From: Nostoc sp. ATCC 43529
Lineage (GTDB): Bacteria > Cyanobacteriota > Cyanobacteriia > Cyanobacteriales > Nostocaceae
Length of the DNA stretch: 64,000 nucleotides
NCBI GenBank assembly: GCA_003326205.1
Contig: LWTK01000036.1
Span: 712,965-776,964 of the forward strand
Direction: 5' to 3'
A program made the position numbers and the translations under genes. Below the pieces are notes generated by a model that was given only the letters and a program-made list of their open reading frames with translations, was not told where the DNA came from and ran no database searches. Every line of letters begins with the position of its first letter. Position 1 is the first letter of the stretch. Of the stretch, positions 17,835 through 25,714 are shown piece after piece.

Positions 17835-18587
17835 TTCTCTTGTGTTTCTTTTATTCTAGATACTCAGATAATGTAGCAAATGATCTTTAAAAAATCAAAT
17901 TCTTTGGTGTTTCTTAATAAGGTATAAGAAAAATCTACTAAAGTCTATTGGCATATATCTGTGGTATATTGACTTTTATTTTTTTATTATTGACAGGAAC
18001 GTGTTTAATTGCTAGATGCTACTTGCTGACAATATATAGTTATATCACCTATCTGCTAATAATCTAATTTCTAAAATAAGACTACTAAAAATACTCAAAG
18101 CTTCTGTATTTTCACAATTTTTTAAGCTTTTTCCTTCAATATGTCTGGGGATCTTTATAAATGATTCATAATTCAAACTTATCATAGTGATAATATATAG
18201 ATAAGCTAAATTGTTGCTAGTCAACCTAGACTTCAATAAAGGCGATTACAGGGAGATTTCAGACATCCCTGCCTTAATTCTGGTAAAGCCTAAGAATGGT
18301 AGGAAGTAAGATTTACTCAACAGGAAAACAACGGGAAAAACGTAAATCAGTTCGCAGAAACTAACCAGATTTATTAAGGTGTGAAATAGGTTCAATACAT
18401 CTAAATAGGTATGTCTAATTCCGTAACCGCTTTTGACGGCGGCAAATATAATTCCTCAGAATTCAACTTGAATTTGAGTTAAGCATCTTTGCGTTCCGCG
18501 CAGACTAAGCAATGCAGTTTGGGAAGAATTGCAGCAGTTTAGAACAAATTCGCTTACTTGCAACAACGAATTTAAGGAGCAGCAATT
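17835..18587. other. long spacer and leader before the CBS gene
   Basis: About 750 bp with no firm gene. The left part is AT-rich and probably holds the mop promoter. At 18252-18274 a CAGGGA...TCCCTG hairpin begins a less AT-rich stretch that looks like a transcribed leader. A 23-codon ORF (18411-18482, MSNSVTAFDGGKYNSSEFN then LNLS) lies in this leader, in the orientation of the CBS gene, but its ribosome-binding site is poor. AAGGAG precedes the CBS ATG. Confidence 0.5.
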
Positions 18588-19184
18588 ATGAGAGCCAAAC
18601 AGATCATGACTCAAGATGTAGCTACTATTCGCGGTTTGGCTAGTGTAGCTGAAGCAGTTAGATTATTAAGGCTCAAGCAATTACGGGCGTTGGTTGTAGA
18701 ACCCCGTCACAGTGGCGATGCTTACGGTATGGTTACTGAGATGGATATAGCCAGCAAGGTTGTTGCTTATGGAAAAGACCCCGAAAAGGTGCATGTCTAC
18801 GAAATAATGAGTAAACCCTGCATTGTTGTAAATCCTGACCTGGATGTTGAATATGTTGCGCGGTTATTTGCTAATACTGGTGTGTGGCGTGCGCCTGTGA
18901 TTCAAGGTGAATTACTTGGGATTATTTCTGTAACTGATATTATCACTAAAGGTGACTTTGTAGAGAAACCAAAACTAACATTCTTACGGAAAGAACTGCA
19001 AAAAGCTATTTCCAATGCTCGCTCAATTTCTGCTAATTATGGTTCATTTTCTAAACGAGCGATCGAAGCTTGGGATTTTGTAGATGAACTCGAAGCGGAA
19101 GCTGGTTTCTATGGCGCACCAAAACCAGAAAAATCAGCAAGAGAATTATTCTCTGATAAAGAAGAGTTAGTGGCTATTGCTTAG
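18588..19184 (+). CDS. tandem CBS domain protein
   Basis: A 198-residue protein with two CBS domains (about residues 1-60 and 65-125): MRAKQIMTQDVATIRGLASVAEAVRLL and HVYEIMSKPCIVVNPDLDVEYVARLF, each followed by the GIV/GIISVTDII type of strand. A 70-residue C-terminal part is helical and lacks a known domain. CBS pairs bind adenine nucleotides and act as energy or redox sensors. A clear AAGGAG site precedes the ATG. The gene follows a long leader. Location beside nif is suggestive, but no target is known. Confidence 0.88.
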   Translation: MRAKQIMTQDVATIRGLASVAEAVRLLRLKQLRALVVEPRHSGDAYGMVTEMDIASKVVAYGKDPEKVHVYEIMSKPCIVVNPDLDVEYVARLFANTGVWRAPVIQGELLGIISVTDIITKGDFVEKPKLTFLRKELQKAISNARSISANYGSFSKRAIEAWDFVDELEAEAGFYGAPKPEKSARELFSDKEELVAIA

Positions 19185-19544
19185 CAGAATTCAGGAGTCA
19201 GAATTCAGAATTCAGAATTCAGGACTCAGTATTCAGAAGTTATTTCACTTTTGTGGAAATTTGCTATCTTAGGCAATTAGCATAAATTAGAGCATTGATT
19301 TACTAATCACAAAGCTCAATTTTAGGCTATCGCATAGCTTGTGAAATGATGGTGGGCAATGCCCACCATTACGTTTTGCAAGCAAATTTTTGCTTGTGAA
19401 TTAGTGGGAGTTTTGGAATTTCAAGAATAATTATGAGCCAATAAAGTTCATAAAAATCCAAAATACTCATGTAGAGACGCGATTTATCGCGTCTTCAAAG
19501 ACCAAGGATGTACATGAATAATCTTAACCCTAACGTATTGAATT
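19185..19544. other. spacer with several small repeats
   Basis: About 360 bp without a gene. It holds tandem TTCAGAA(TTCAG) units just after the CBS stop, a 21-bp palindrome with arms ATGGTGGGCA at 19349-19369, and one AGACGCGATT palindrome at 19475-19494. Any promoter for the ankyrin gene lies here. Confidence 0.6.
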
Positions 19545-20009
19545 ATGAGTCCAGGTTTGAGTGAAGCAACAAGTCAATGGTTAATAGCAAAAGGCTATAA
19601 TCCTGAGGAGTTAAATCAACCAGGTGAAAATGGCGATACAGCTTTAATGAAGGCTACAAGAGAAGGAGTGTATGCTGTCGTTAAAGAACTGATTGATGCT
19701 GGTGCGGATATCAATGCTCGAAATAGCGATGCCAATAATGCTTTATGGTTTGCTTGTTTTGGAAACCACTACGATTTAATTCACTTACTGCTGGCTCACA
19801 ACATCAACATTGATAACCAAAATGATAACGGTGCAACTGCTCTAATGTATGCAGCATCAGCAGGTAAAACAGAAGTCGTTAAGTTGCTCTTACAATACCA
19901 TCCTAACTTAAATTTACAAAACTTAGACGATTATAAAGCAATTGATTTCGCCAGCAACGTAGAAGTTTTAAGGATACTCAAAAATGCCACAAAGCAAAAT
20001 ATCAGCTAA
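19545..20009 (+). CDS. ankyrin-repeat protein
   Basis: A 154-residue protein made of about four ankyrin repeats (NGDTALMKATREGVYAVVKE, then NALWFACFGNHYDLIHLLL, then GATALMYAASAGKTEVVKLL). It has no signal peptide or other domain and probably mediates a protein contact. Its last 26 bases overlap the next gene, a SagB-type oxidoreductase in another frame, so the two are translationally coupled and probably work together. The partner protein is unknown. Confidence 0.9.
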   Translation: MSPGLSEATSQWLIAKGYNPEELNQPGENGDTALMKATREGVYAVVKELIDAGADINARNSDANNALWFACFGNHYDLIHLLLAHNINIDNQNDNGATALMYAASAGKTEVVKLLLQYHPNLNLQNLDDYKAIDFASNVEVLRILKNATKQNIS

Positions 20010-21270
20010 CGCCTATCATGAGGCTACCAAGCATTCTTACTTATCGGTACAGATAGATCCAAATTATGTGGATGCTTCAACTCAACCATCTGCATTTAAA
20101 TTCTATCCAAAATTTTATCGAAGAGTGAAATTAAATGTCAATAATCCCGTTCACTCTTTTATATCTTTAACTAGTGCAATAACACTAGAAAAAATGTATA
20201 AAGATAGTCTCGATAAATTGCGGGTGAATCCATCAGCAGGCGCTCTGTATCCTACGGAAGTTTACGTACAGGTTCGCAAAATTCAGGGAATACTAGATGG
20301 AATCTATCACTTAGAAGTTGAGAATAATTGTCTAACACTTATCTATGAATTAATAGATGATGGGTTAGAGAGTTATATTATACCGAACAACAGTATCAAG
20401 GGATTCATCTTTTTAATTAGCTGTGTTTATTATAGGTCTAGCTGGAAATATCAAAATAGAAGCGCGAGATATTGCTTTTTAGATAGCGGACACCATTTAG
20501 GTACTGTTGCAGCTTCGGCTTATCTCCATGAAAAAGATATACAAGTAATTTTTGATTTCGATAAACTTGCTCTCAATTTAGCTTTGGGATTTGAGAATAA
20601 AGAGTTTATCACAGCTTGTGCGGTGTCAGGAGAATTACAAGAAAAGCAAGTCAGACCCTTAAGGATGAAAGTTCCTTTTGTTTGCGGTACTGATTACTTT
20701 GAAGCTAATCAATTCATTGAAGATACTTATCAAGCTACGGCTGTACAAAAGAGTAGTGAGCAAACACTCAAACAGCCTCACTTTAGCTTTGACAGGGATA
20801 AATTTCTTCAGACTGTTTTGAATAGACGTTCTATTCGACGTTTCCGGAAAAAATCTATTTCTCAAGAAGATTATCTATATATAATGCAGCAACTTCAGCA
20901 GCCAATACCAACAGAAAATCATGAGGAAATAGATATTTACTCGGTGGTACATCGAGTAGAGGAAATGTCATGCGGATTATATAAAGGTACGCATCTGATT
21001 AAGACAGGTGATTTCAGCGAACAGACGGGTTACTTATGTATTAATCAAGCTATTGCCAGAGATAGCGCCGTAACTTTATTTTTTGTGTCTGATTATTTAA
21101 ACTACCAAACTGCTATGCAAATAGCTGGTTTTCTAGGACAGAGGCTTTATTTAGCTAGTAATTACTTGGGAATTGGATGTAGCGGAATCGGTGCTTTCTA
21201 CGATGACGAAACCCAAGAATTATTAGAGAGAAATAAAGATGTACTTTACGCTATGGTGATTGGAATATAA
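19984..21270 (+). CDS. SagB/nitroreductase-type flavin oxidoreductase (two-domain)
   Basis: A 428-residue protein of the SagB-type dehydrogenase/nitroreductase superfamily. The first half has RVNPSAGALYPTEVYVQV and RYCFLDSGHHLGTVAASAYL, classical SagB FMN-binding segments; the second half repeats a nitroreductase module starting at NRRSIRRFRKKSIS and ending with NYLGIGCSGIGAFYDDE. SagB enzymes oxidise azolines in RiPP synthesis, but no cyclodehydratase or precursor gene lies nearby, so another redox role is likely. It overlaps the ankyrin gene by 26 bp, and a 125-aa protein follows after 14 bp. Confidence 0.85.
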   Translation: MPQSKISANAYHEATKHSYLSVQIDPNYVDASTQPSAFKFYPKFYRRVKLNVNNPVHSFISLTSAITLEKMYKDSLDKLRVNPSAGALYPTEVYVQVRKIQGILDGIYHLEVENNCLTLIYELIDDGLESYIIPNNSIKGFIFLISCVYYRSSWKYQNRSARYCFLDSGHHLGTVAASAYLHEKDIQVIFDFDKLALNLALGFENKEFITACAVSGELQEKQVRPLRMKVPFVCGTDYFEANQFIEDTYQATAVQKSSEQTLKQPHFSFDRDKFLQTVLNRRSIRRFRKKSISQEDYLYIMQQLQQPIPTENHEEIDIYSVVHRVEEMSCGLYKGTHLIKTGDFSEQTGYLCINQAIARDSAVTLFFVSDYLNYQTAMQIAGFLGQRLYLASNYLGIGCSGIGAFYDDETQELLERNKDVLYAMVIGI

Positions 21271-21284
21271 GGAAGGAAAAAGAG

Positions 21285-21662
21285 ATGGCTAGAAAGATGT
21301 ATTTCTTAAATAGTGACGATTCGCATCCAGTACAACCGACATCGGCAGATATTATATTACGGCAACAACTAGAGTATTCTATTAGTAAGTACTTTTACGA
21401 TGGTTGCGATCGCACAATTCAAAATCTGTTATCTAATTGCCGATGGTACGTAACAACCCACGCCAGCGCTATGACATTAGTAATTGAATGTCCCGACCAA
21501 GTTACCAACTGGCGCATCTTACAACAAATCGTACCAATGGGGACATTACTTCACCAAATCATCAGCAGCGCCAAAATCCGCGTTTGTCCTCCAGAAGGTC
21601 AAGGCGTACCTTTTGAAATGCGGGTAGATGAACTGTCTGTGTACCGTGATATGGCGGGATGA
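21285..21662 (+). CDS. uncharacterised 125-aa protein, paralogue of the gene at 41855
   Basis: I do not recognise the family. The protein shares the pattern CDR-x4-LLSNC-x-WY-x-TT...CPD...W-x-I...AKIRV-x-PP-x-G-x-G-x-PFE...YRD with the minus-strand gene at 41855-42229, so the two are clear paralogues. Conserved Cys residues and the PPxGxGxPFE stretch could form a binding surface. Both copies directly follow a flavin-dependent oxidoreductase gene: here SagB-type, 14 bp upstream; there luciferase-like, overlapping. An accessory or substrate-delivery role for such enzymes is my inference. Confidence 0.7.
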   Translation: MARKMYFLNSDDSHPVQPTSADIILRQQLEYSISKYFYDGCDRTIQNLLSNCRWYVTTHASAMTLVIECPDQVTNWRILQQIVPMGTLLHQIISSAKIRVCPPEGQGVPFEMRVDELSVYRDMAG

Positions 21663-21745
21663 GGGACTGGGGACTGGCGACTGGGGACTGGGAAGATGAG
21701 AGAAATAACCAATGCCCCATGCCCTATGCCCTATGCCCTATGCTG
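21661..21745. repeat. short tandem repeats (GGGGACTGGCGACT and ATGCCCT types)
   Basis: Just after the 125-aa gene come GGACTGGGGACTGGCGACTG units, then CCATGCCCTATGCCCTATGC. This block runs into the 3' end of hupW from the other strand, so part of the last hupW codons is repeat-derived. Confidence 0.8.
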
Positions 21746-22197
21746 ATAAGTGCAACTACCTCTTCAAAAACCAAATCGGCAGAATGTTTAACAACAGGAC
21801 TTAACTCTAGTCCCAAATCAAGATTCGCCGCTTCAATTAAATAAACTGTCACATCTTCAGGAAAATCATTTTGAAAGATTTTCCGTCCGGCGGCTAAAGC
21901 ATTATCCCAACGAAAATCATGCAAATTATAACTAGGTTCTGGTAAAGCTTCTAGTTCTTTTCCTGGAACTTTAAACACAGCACCAGGCTCAGAATTAGTT
22001 GAACTGGCATCAATAATTATTAATTGTTTACTACCTCTAGCTTGAAACATTACTTCCATTCCTGCGGTGCCACAGTCATAAATTCGCACATCAGGATGAG
22101 GGTTTTGGGCTAGATATTTTTGTAGGCGTTGAGCGATAATTACGCCTATAGCATCGTCGCTGCGATTGAGGTTTCCGCAACCAATAATAGTTAGCAT
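21724..22197 (-). CDS. hupW: uptake hydrogenase maturation protease HupW
   Basis: HupW, 157 residues, is the nickel-dependent endopeptidase that removes the C-terminal extension of HupL after Ni-Fe centre insertion. Features are the start LTIIGCGNLNRSDDAIGVII with the Ni-binding Asp, DCGTAGMEVMF, LIIIDASS, and a His in LSPVVKHSADLVF. It lies on the same strand as hupL and hupS but is separated from them by about 3.5 kb of other genes. The last residues (LISIGHRA) come from the ATGCCCT repeat block, a possible remodelling of the 3' end. Confidence 0.93.
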   Translation of the reverse strand: MLTIIGCGNLNRSDDAIGVIIAQRLQKYLAQNPHPDVRIYDCGTAGMEVMFQARGSKQLIIIDASSTNSEPGAVFKVPGKELEALPEPSYNLHDFRWDNALAAGRKIFQNDFPEDVTVYLIEAANLDLGLELSPVVKHSADLVFEEVVALISIGHRA

Positions 22198-22234
22198 TCG
22201 ATAATTTTAATTGTTTAAGCAGTTGCAAATTCAG

Positions 22235-22426
22235 TTAAAGCGCGATCGCATATTGTAAGCAAGCACGAATATCCTCTATTTGTAGCTCTGGATAGTAGTC
22301 TCGGATAATTTATTCAAAAGACAGCCCATCATTAAGCAGTTCAAGAATGCTTTGCACAGTTATGCGTGTCCCTGCTATACAAGGTTTACCGAAATGAATT
22401 TGTGAGTTAACTACAATTTTGTTCAT
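22235..22426 (-). pseudogene. DUF433 antitoxin gene broken by an in-frame stop
   Basis: Read on the minus strand, the frame gives MNKIVVNSQIHFGKPCIAGT, then RITVQSILELLNDGLSFE, then a TAA at 22310-22312 (codon 39), then IIRDYYPELQIEDIRACLQY, and ends with TAA at 22235. This is a complete DUF433 protein of 63 codons apart from the single stop. DUF433 proteins are commonly the antitoxins of DUF5615 PIN-like toxins. No toxin gene follows. I call it a decayed antitoxin, although a sequencing error at one base cannot be excluded. Confidence 0.8.
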
Positions 22427-22484
22427 TAACTATAAAGTAAATGTGTTTACTCAATTTTAAGATAAAGCTAGCAAAGGAGGTAGT

Positions 22485-22700
22485 ATGGCAACAATTACCA
22501 TTCGCAATATATCTGATGAGTTAGTCGATCGCATTAAACGCTTGGCAGAACAAAAGGGGATTTCGATGCAGCATGAAGTCCGCGATTTGTTACAAAAACG
22601 CTATGGACAACGTGATGAAGTGCTTGCTCGTATTCGCGAACGGGCGAAAGCGTTACCGATGGAATCACAAAGCCAAGTGCAGATTTGGCTCCAATTATAA
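22485..22700 (+). CDS. FitA-like ribbon-helix-helix antitoxin, orphan
   Basis: A 71-residue Arc/FitA-type protein. The beta strand ATITIRNISDELVDRIKRLA and helices EQKGISMQHEVRDLLQKRYG form the ribbon-helix-helix DNA-binding part, and a basic C-terminal tail follows. GGAGG lies a few bases before the ATG. No PIN-domain toxin follows within 500 bp; a hairpin comes 12 bp after the stop. It is probably an orphan antitoxin left after loss of its toxin gene, or a stand-alone repressor. Confidence 0.85.
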   Translation: MATITIRNISDELVDRIKRLAEQKGISMQHEVRDLLQKRYGQRDEVLARIRERAKALPMESQSQVQIWLQL

Positions 22701-22712
22701 ATTACTAAAATA

Positions 22713-22744
22713 GAGGCTTTGAGTAATAGTACAGACAAAGCCTC
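22713..22744. terminator. bidirectional terminator hairpin
   Basis: GAGGCTTTG (22713-22721) pairs perfectly with CAAAGCCTC (22736-22744) across a 14-nt loop. It sits between convergent genes ending at 22700 and 22770, flanked by AT-rich sequence on both sides. Confidence 0.65.
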
Positions 22745-22769
22745 TGAATAATTTATTAGCCGACAAAAA

Positions 22770-23192
22770 TCATAGTTCTACACCATGTTTTTTGGCAATT
22801 TCAGTAAGTTTTTCGTACTGATGTTGTGATGCTTTAGTTAATATTGTTTGTGCATCTTCTGGAGTTGTGCCTTCTTTAGGAATTAAATATTTTACATAAA
22901 GTGACACAAAATCAGCTACGACAGCCATACCAGATAAACCATGTTTGTCGGCTTCCTTACCAGCGATCGCTGCTACTAAACCTGCTTTAATTGGATCTGG
23001 TTTAACTTTCATAAACTGATCCACAAGCTTGGGAATATAATCTGCTGGTGGCAAATTATCTAACTTACTTCTATCTGGAGTAAAGTTACATTCTGCGGCT
23101 TTTGCCTGTTCGACAACACACCATTCTATGAATTCTTGCAATGCTGCATCGGGAACGCGAGGGAAATAGTTATGTAGCGCTAAATCAGACAC
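22770..23192 (-). CDS. hypothetical soluble protein, 140 aa
   Basis: I do not recognise this helical, soluble protein. It begins SDLALHNYFPRVPDAALQEF and has a central segment DPIKAGLVAAIAGKEADKHG and the end HQYEKLTEIAKKHGVEL. There are two Cys (IEWCVV, AECN) and no known motif. Even composition and codon use suggest a real gene. It converges with the FitA-like gene across a shared hairpin. The upstream side is a HupW-to-HxlR accessory region, and no operon partner is evident. Confidence 0.65.
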   Translation of the reverse strand: MSDLALHNYFPRVPDAALQEFIEWCVVEQAKAAECNFTPDRSKLDNLPPADYIPKLVDQFMKVKPDPIKAGLVAAIAGKEADKHGLSGMAVVADFVSLYVKYLIPKEGTTPEDAQTILTKASQHQYEKLTEIAKKHGVEL

Positions 23193-23290
23193 AAGCTTAC
23201 CGTGTAAATTTATATTTTATGCAAGTGCATTAAGGCAAGCCTAACGCACTGTTTCTATAAGTTTTAGTGTGTTACGCTACGAGTTTTGAA

Positions 23291-23356
23291 TAATTAGTCA
23301 TTGGTCATTGGTCATTGGTCATTGGTCATTTGTCATTTGTCATTTGTCATTAGTTA
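23291..23356. repeat. tandem TTGGTCA/TTTGTCA heptamers
   Basis: At least eight near-perfect heptamers (GTCATTGGTCATTGGTCATT, then TTGTCATTTGTCAT). The block runs over the last codons of the HxlR gene: its C-terminus lies in repeat-derived DNA. Confidence 0.9.
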
Positions 23357-23714
23357 TTCCCCGTGTCTTTGCGTCTTCCTCATCTCTCCGGTTCATAATC
23401 TTCAGATGTTTTTGTCCCCAGTCGCAAAGAGATTTTAAAACTGGTATAAGGGTTTTACCATATTCTGTGAATGAATATCCTACTTTTAGAGGTACATCGG
23501 AGTAGACTTTTCGGTTAATAATTCCATCATTTTCTAGCTCGCGAAGTTGTTGAATGAGCATTTTTTCTGTAATCTCAGGAATTAATTTTTTCAATTGGCT
23601 GTATCGTTTTGCTTCATCTTTCAAGTGCCAGAGAATTAAAATCTTCCATTTGCCACCTAAAATTTTGAGCGTTGTTTGCACAAATAATGTGCCTTCAGTT
23701 TGCTGTTCGGACAT
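23340..23714 (-). CDS. HxlR family transcriptional regulator
   Basis: A 124-residue winged-helix regulator of the HxlR (MarR-like) family. Diagnostic segments are LKILGGKWKILILWHLKDEA, KRYSQLKKLIPEITEKMLIQQLRELENDGII and VEYSFTEYGKTLIPVL-like (here VGYSFTEYGKTL). It is divergent from a short-chain dehydrogenase gene across a 119-bp gap that holds an obvious inverted-repeat operator. HxlR proteins often regulate such a neighbour in response to aldehydes or redox stress. Its final residues (TRGITNDK) lie in a heptamer repeat block. Confidence 0.93.
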   Translation of the reverse strand: MSEQQTEGTLFVQTTLKILGGKWKILILWHLKDEAKRYSQLKKLIPEITEKMLIQQLRELENDGIINRKVYSDVPLKVGYSFTEYGKTLIPVLKSLCDWGQKHLKIMNRRDEEDAKTRGITNDK

Positions 23715-23740
23715 GTAATTTGCTGAAATTCGACTTATAC

Positions 23741-23790
23741 GTACTTACAAAAAAGTAAGTACTTTTCAAAAAGTAAGTATAAGTATACTT
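23741..23790. promoter_or_regulatory. candidate HxlR operator in the divergent promoter
   Basis: GTACTTAC-N6-GTAAGTAC (23741-23762) is a perfect inverted repeat. A third half-site GTAAGTAT (23773-23780) and a palindrome AAGTATACTT (23781-23790) follow. The cluster lies midway between the divergent HxlR and SDR starts. Confidence 0.75.
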
Positions 23791-23833
23791 TTGGATTGGA
23801 GTAATTTCTGTCTCAATGCTGTAGAGGAAAATT

Positions 23834-24571
23834 ATGGAAGTTTCAGGTGCAATTGCTTTGGTAACTGGCGCAAATGGAGGTCTAGGTAAGTACTTTGTAG
23901 AAGGATTGAAAGCGCAAGGTGCAGCTAAAATTTATGCTGGCGCTCGCAAGGTGGAAGCGCTCAATGAACTGGTTGCAACTGACCCAGAGCGAATTATCCC
24001 GATTCAGCTGGAAATTACTGATGAAGAATCTGTTCGCCAAGCAGCATTAAAATGTCAAGATGTCAACTTGTTGATTAATAATGCTGGTGTGGGCTTGAAC
24101 AAAGGATTGATTGCTGCACCTGATTTATCCTCTGCTAGAGCAGAGATGGAAGTTAACTACTTTGGGACGTTGATTATGTGTCGTGCTTTTGCCCCGATTT
24201 TGAAACAAAATGGAGGTGGAGCGATCGCTAACATGGTGTCAATGGTGGCGCGGGTAAATCTTCCTTTTAATGGCAGCTATGGCGCTTCCAAAGCAGCAGT
24301 TTTGTCCATGACTCAGGCGATTCGCGCAGAGTTAGCAGCTCAGAAAACGTTGGTAGTGGCAGTGTTACCAGGAGCGATCGATATTGGTATGGGCAAGTCT
24401 TTCCCAGATCCTAAAGTACCTCCTCAAGAAGTGGTTCGCGATACACTGCAAGCTGTGATTGATGGTACAGAAGATGTTTATCCAGGCGAACAGGCTAAGC
24501 AATTCAATGAGCAGCTACTACAAGACCCCAAAGCAGTTGAAAAGATGATTGCGACATTTTTACCAGATTAG
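23834..24571 (+). CDS. short-chain dehydrogenase/reductase (SDR)
   Basis: A 245-residue classical SDR. The cofactor motif is TGANGGLGKYF near residues 13-23, then NNAGVG near 82-87, the catalytic Ser in NMVSMVARV and Tyr-x3-Lys in SYGASKAA. An Arg after the first strand (GARKVEAL) suggests NADP(H). The substrate is unknown. It is controlled, by inference, by the divergent HxlR regulator. The last 23 bases overlap the remnant of a DUF433 gene on the same strand. Confidence 0.92.
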   Translation: MEVSGAIALVTGANGGLGKYFVEGLKAQGAAKIYAGARKVEALNELVATDPERIIPIQLEITDEESVRQAALKCQDVNLLINNAGVGLNKGLIAAPDLSSARAEMEVNYFGTLIMCRAFAPILKQNGGGAIANMVSMVARVNLPFNGSYGASKAAVLSMTQAIRAELAAQKTLVVAVLPGAIDIGMGKSFPDPKVPPQEVVRDTLQAVIDGTEDVYPGEQAKQFNEQLLQDPKAVEKMIATFLPD

Positions 24572-24875
24572 AAGAGTTGGTGGGGCGATCGCATTTGCTA
24601 TTTTGGCGATCGCCCAAATTTGGAATCACAAAAATGCCAAAATTTCTTCTGTTCAACGAATTGCAGCTTGGTATAAAACTGGAATGACTGCGGAAGAAAT
24701 TGTTGAACGGATGAGTAATTTGACTCTTGCACAAGTTTATGCAGCTTTAACCTATTACCATGCAAATCAGGAAGAGATTGAAGGTTATCTCATTGCTGAG
24801 AAGTTAAACTATGAACAACTGGCTAGGGAAATGGAGAATCAGCTGGTTTTCCTTAGTAGTTATTCTGGAGAGTAA
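24549..24875 (+). pseudogene. N-terminally degraded DUF433 domain protein
   Basis: The C-terminal part (ISSVQRIAAWYKTGMTAEEI, then SNLTLAQVYAALTYYHANQEEIEGYL) is a good DUF433 antitoxin sequence. In intact members it is preceded by a strand and the motif GKPRIRGTRI; here that is replaced by unrelated residues (VGGAIAFAILAIAQIW) made largely from two HIP1-like GCGATCGC sites. Either the N-terminus was lost or the gene starts inside and is shortened. No partner toxin follows. It overlaps the end of the SDR gene. Confidence 0.65.
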
Positions 24876-24952
24876 ATAGGGCGATCGCTTAGTTATCAGA
24901 TATAATTTTGAGTTTGTAGACTAAGTTGAATATAGTTGCTATTTGAAAGCCT

Positions 24953-25642
24953 ATGGGTAGAAGGTTTGGGCATGTTATTTATATTGATAGAAATCCCAAC
25001 AACCCAGATGAAGGTTGGGGATGGGTGGAAGTTACAACCGAAGATATGAAACGTTTTGCTATTCCCAACAAGCATCCTGGAATGAGAGAAGTAATTAAAG
25101 AAAAAGAAATTACAGTTACACGATATAAAAATTCAATTCCATATCGTGTAACTTATACTCATACTTATCAAGATTTTGTTCGTCCTCCATCTAGAGGCAA
25201 AGCCGGTGCAAAAAATTTCATTCTGAATATTGATGGAGAATTGATTACGATAAAAGCCCAAAAGTCTTTAAATATCGAAGCTTTATGTGCATGGATCAAA
25301 ACTTGGGCAAGTGCAAACGTTAAGATAGTTACTCCCGGTAATAGAACACTTTCTCTGGATGGTGAAAAGTTAGCCCATCAAGCTCATTTTGTGTATTTTA
25401 TTCTGAATCAAGATAGCAATGCTATCAAAATAGGTCGAGCAAAAGATGTGGCAAAAAGGATGAAATCACTTCAAACATCGAGTCCGGCACAATTGAAGCT
25501 AATTAAGATTGTACAAGTTGACAGCATGGAAGAAGCTCAAGAGCTAGAACAATCACTACATAAACAGTTTAGTGAAATTAGACTAGCTGGGGAGTGGTTC
25601 AAAGCACAAGCAAATCTCCTTGAGTATATTAACCAGTTATGA
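24953..25642 (+). CDS. protein with C-terminal GIY-YIG/T5orf172-like domain
   Basis: A 229-residue protein. Residues about 145-225 read FVYFILNQDSNAIKIGRAKD, AKRMKSLQTSSPAQLKLI and ELEQSLHKQFSEIRLAGEWFK, which is the compact GIY-YIG-type nuclease fold of the T5orf172/Mug113 families. The N-terminal 140 residues are unassigned and contain GRRFGHVIYIDRNPNNPDEG. Phage and mobile-element proteins often carry this domain; substrate and role are unknown. It lies between the decayed antitoxin and hupL, convergent with hupL. Confidence 0.8.
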   Translation: MGRRFGHVIYIDRNPNNPDEGWGWVEVTTEDMKRFAIPNKHPGMREVIKEKEITVTRYKNSIPYRVTYTHTYQDFVRPPSRGKAGAKNFILNIDGELITIKAQKSLNIEALCAWIKTWASANVKIVTPGNRTLSLDGEKLAHQAHFVYFILNQDSNAIKIGRAKDVAKRMKSLQTSSPAQLKLIKIVQVDSMEEAQELEQSLHKQFSEIRLAGEWFKAQANLLEYINQL

Positions 25643-25714
25643 CATTAAGCTAGGAAACTATAAACTACAAAAATTTCGGTGCGTTGCCCTACGACTAACG
25701 CACCCGATATTAAA

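Noticed and set aside
18045..18236. A 63-codon minus-strand frame upstream of the CBS gene
   Set aside because: No ribosome-binding site, no known domain and AT-rich codons; support is too weak.
19984..21270. RiPP biosynthesis cluster around the SagB-like gene
   Set aside because: No precursor peptide, YcaO or cyclodehydratase, and no transporter lies nearby.
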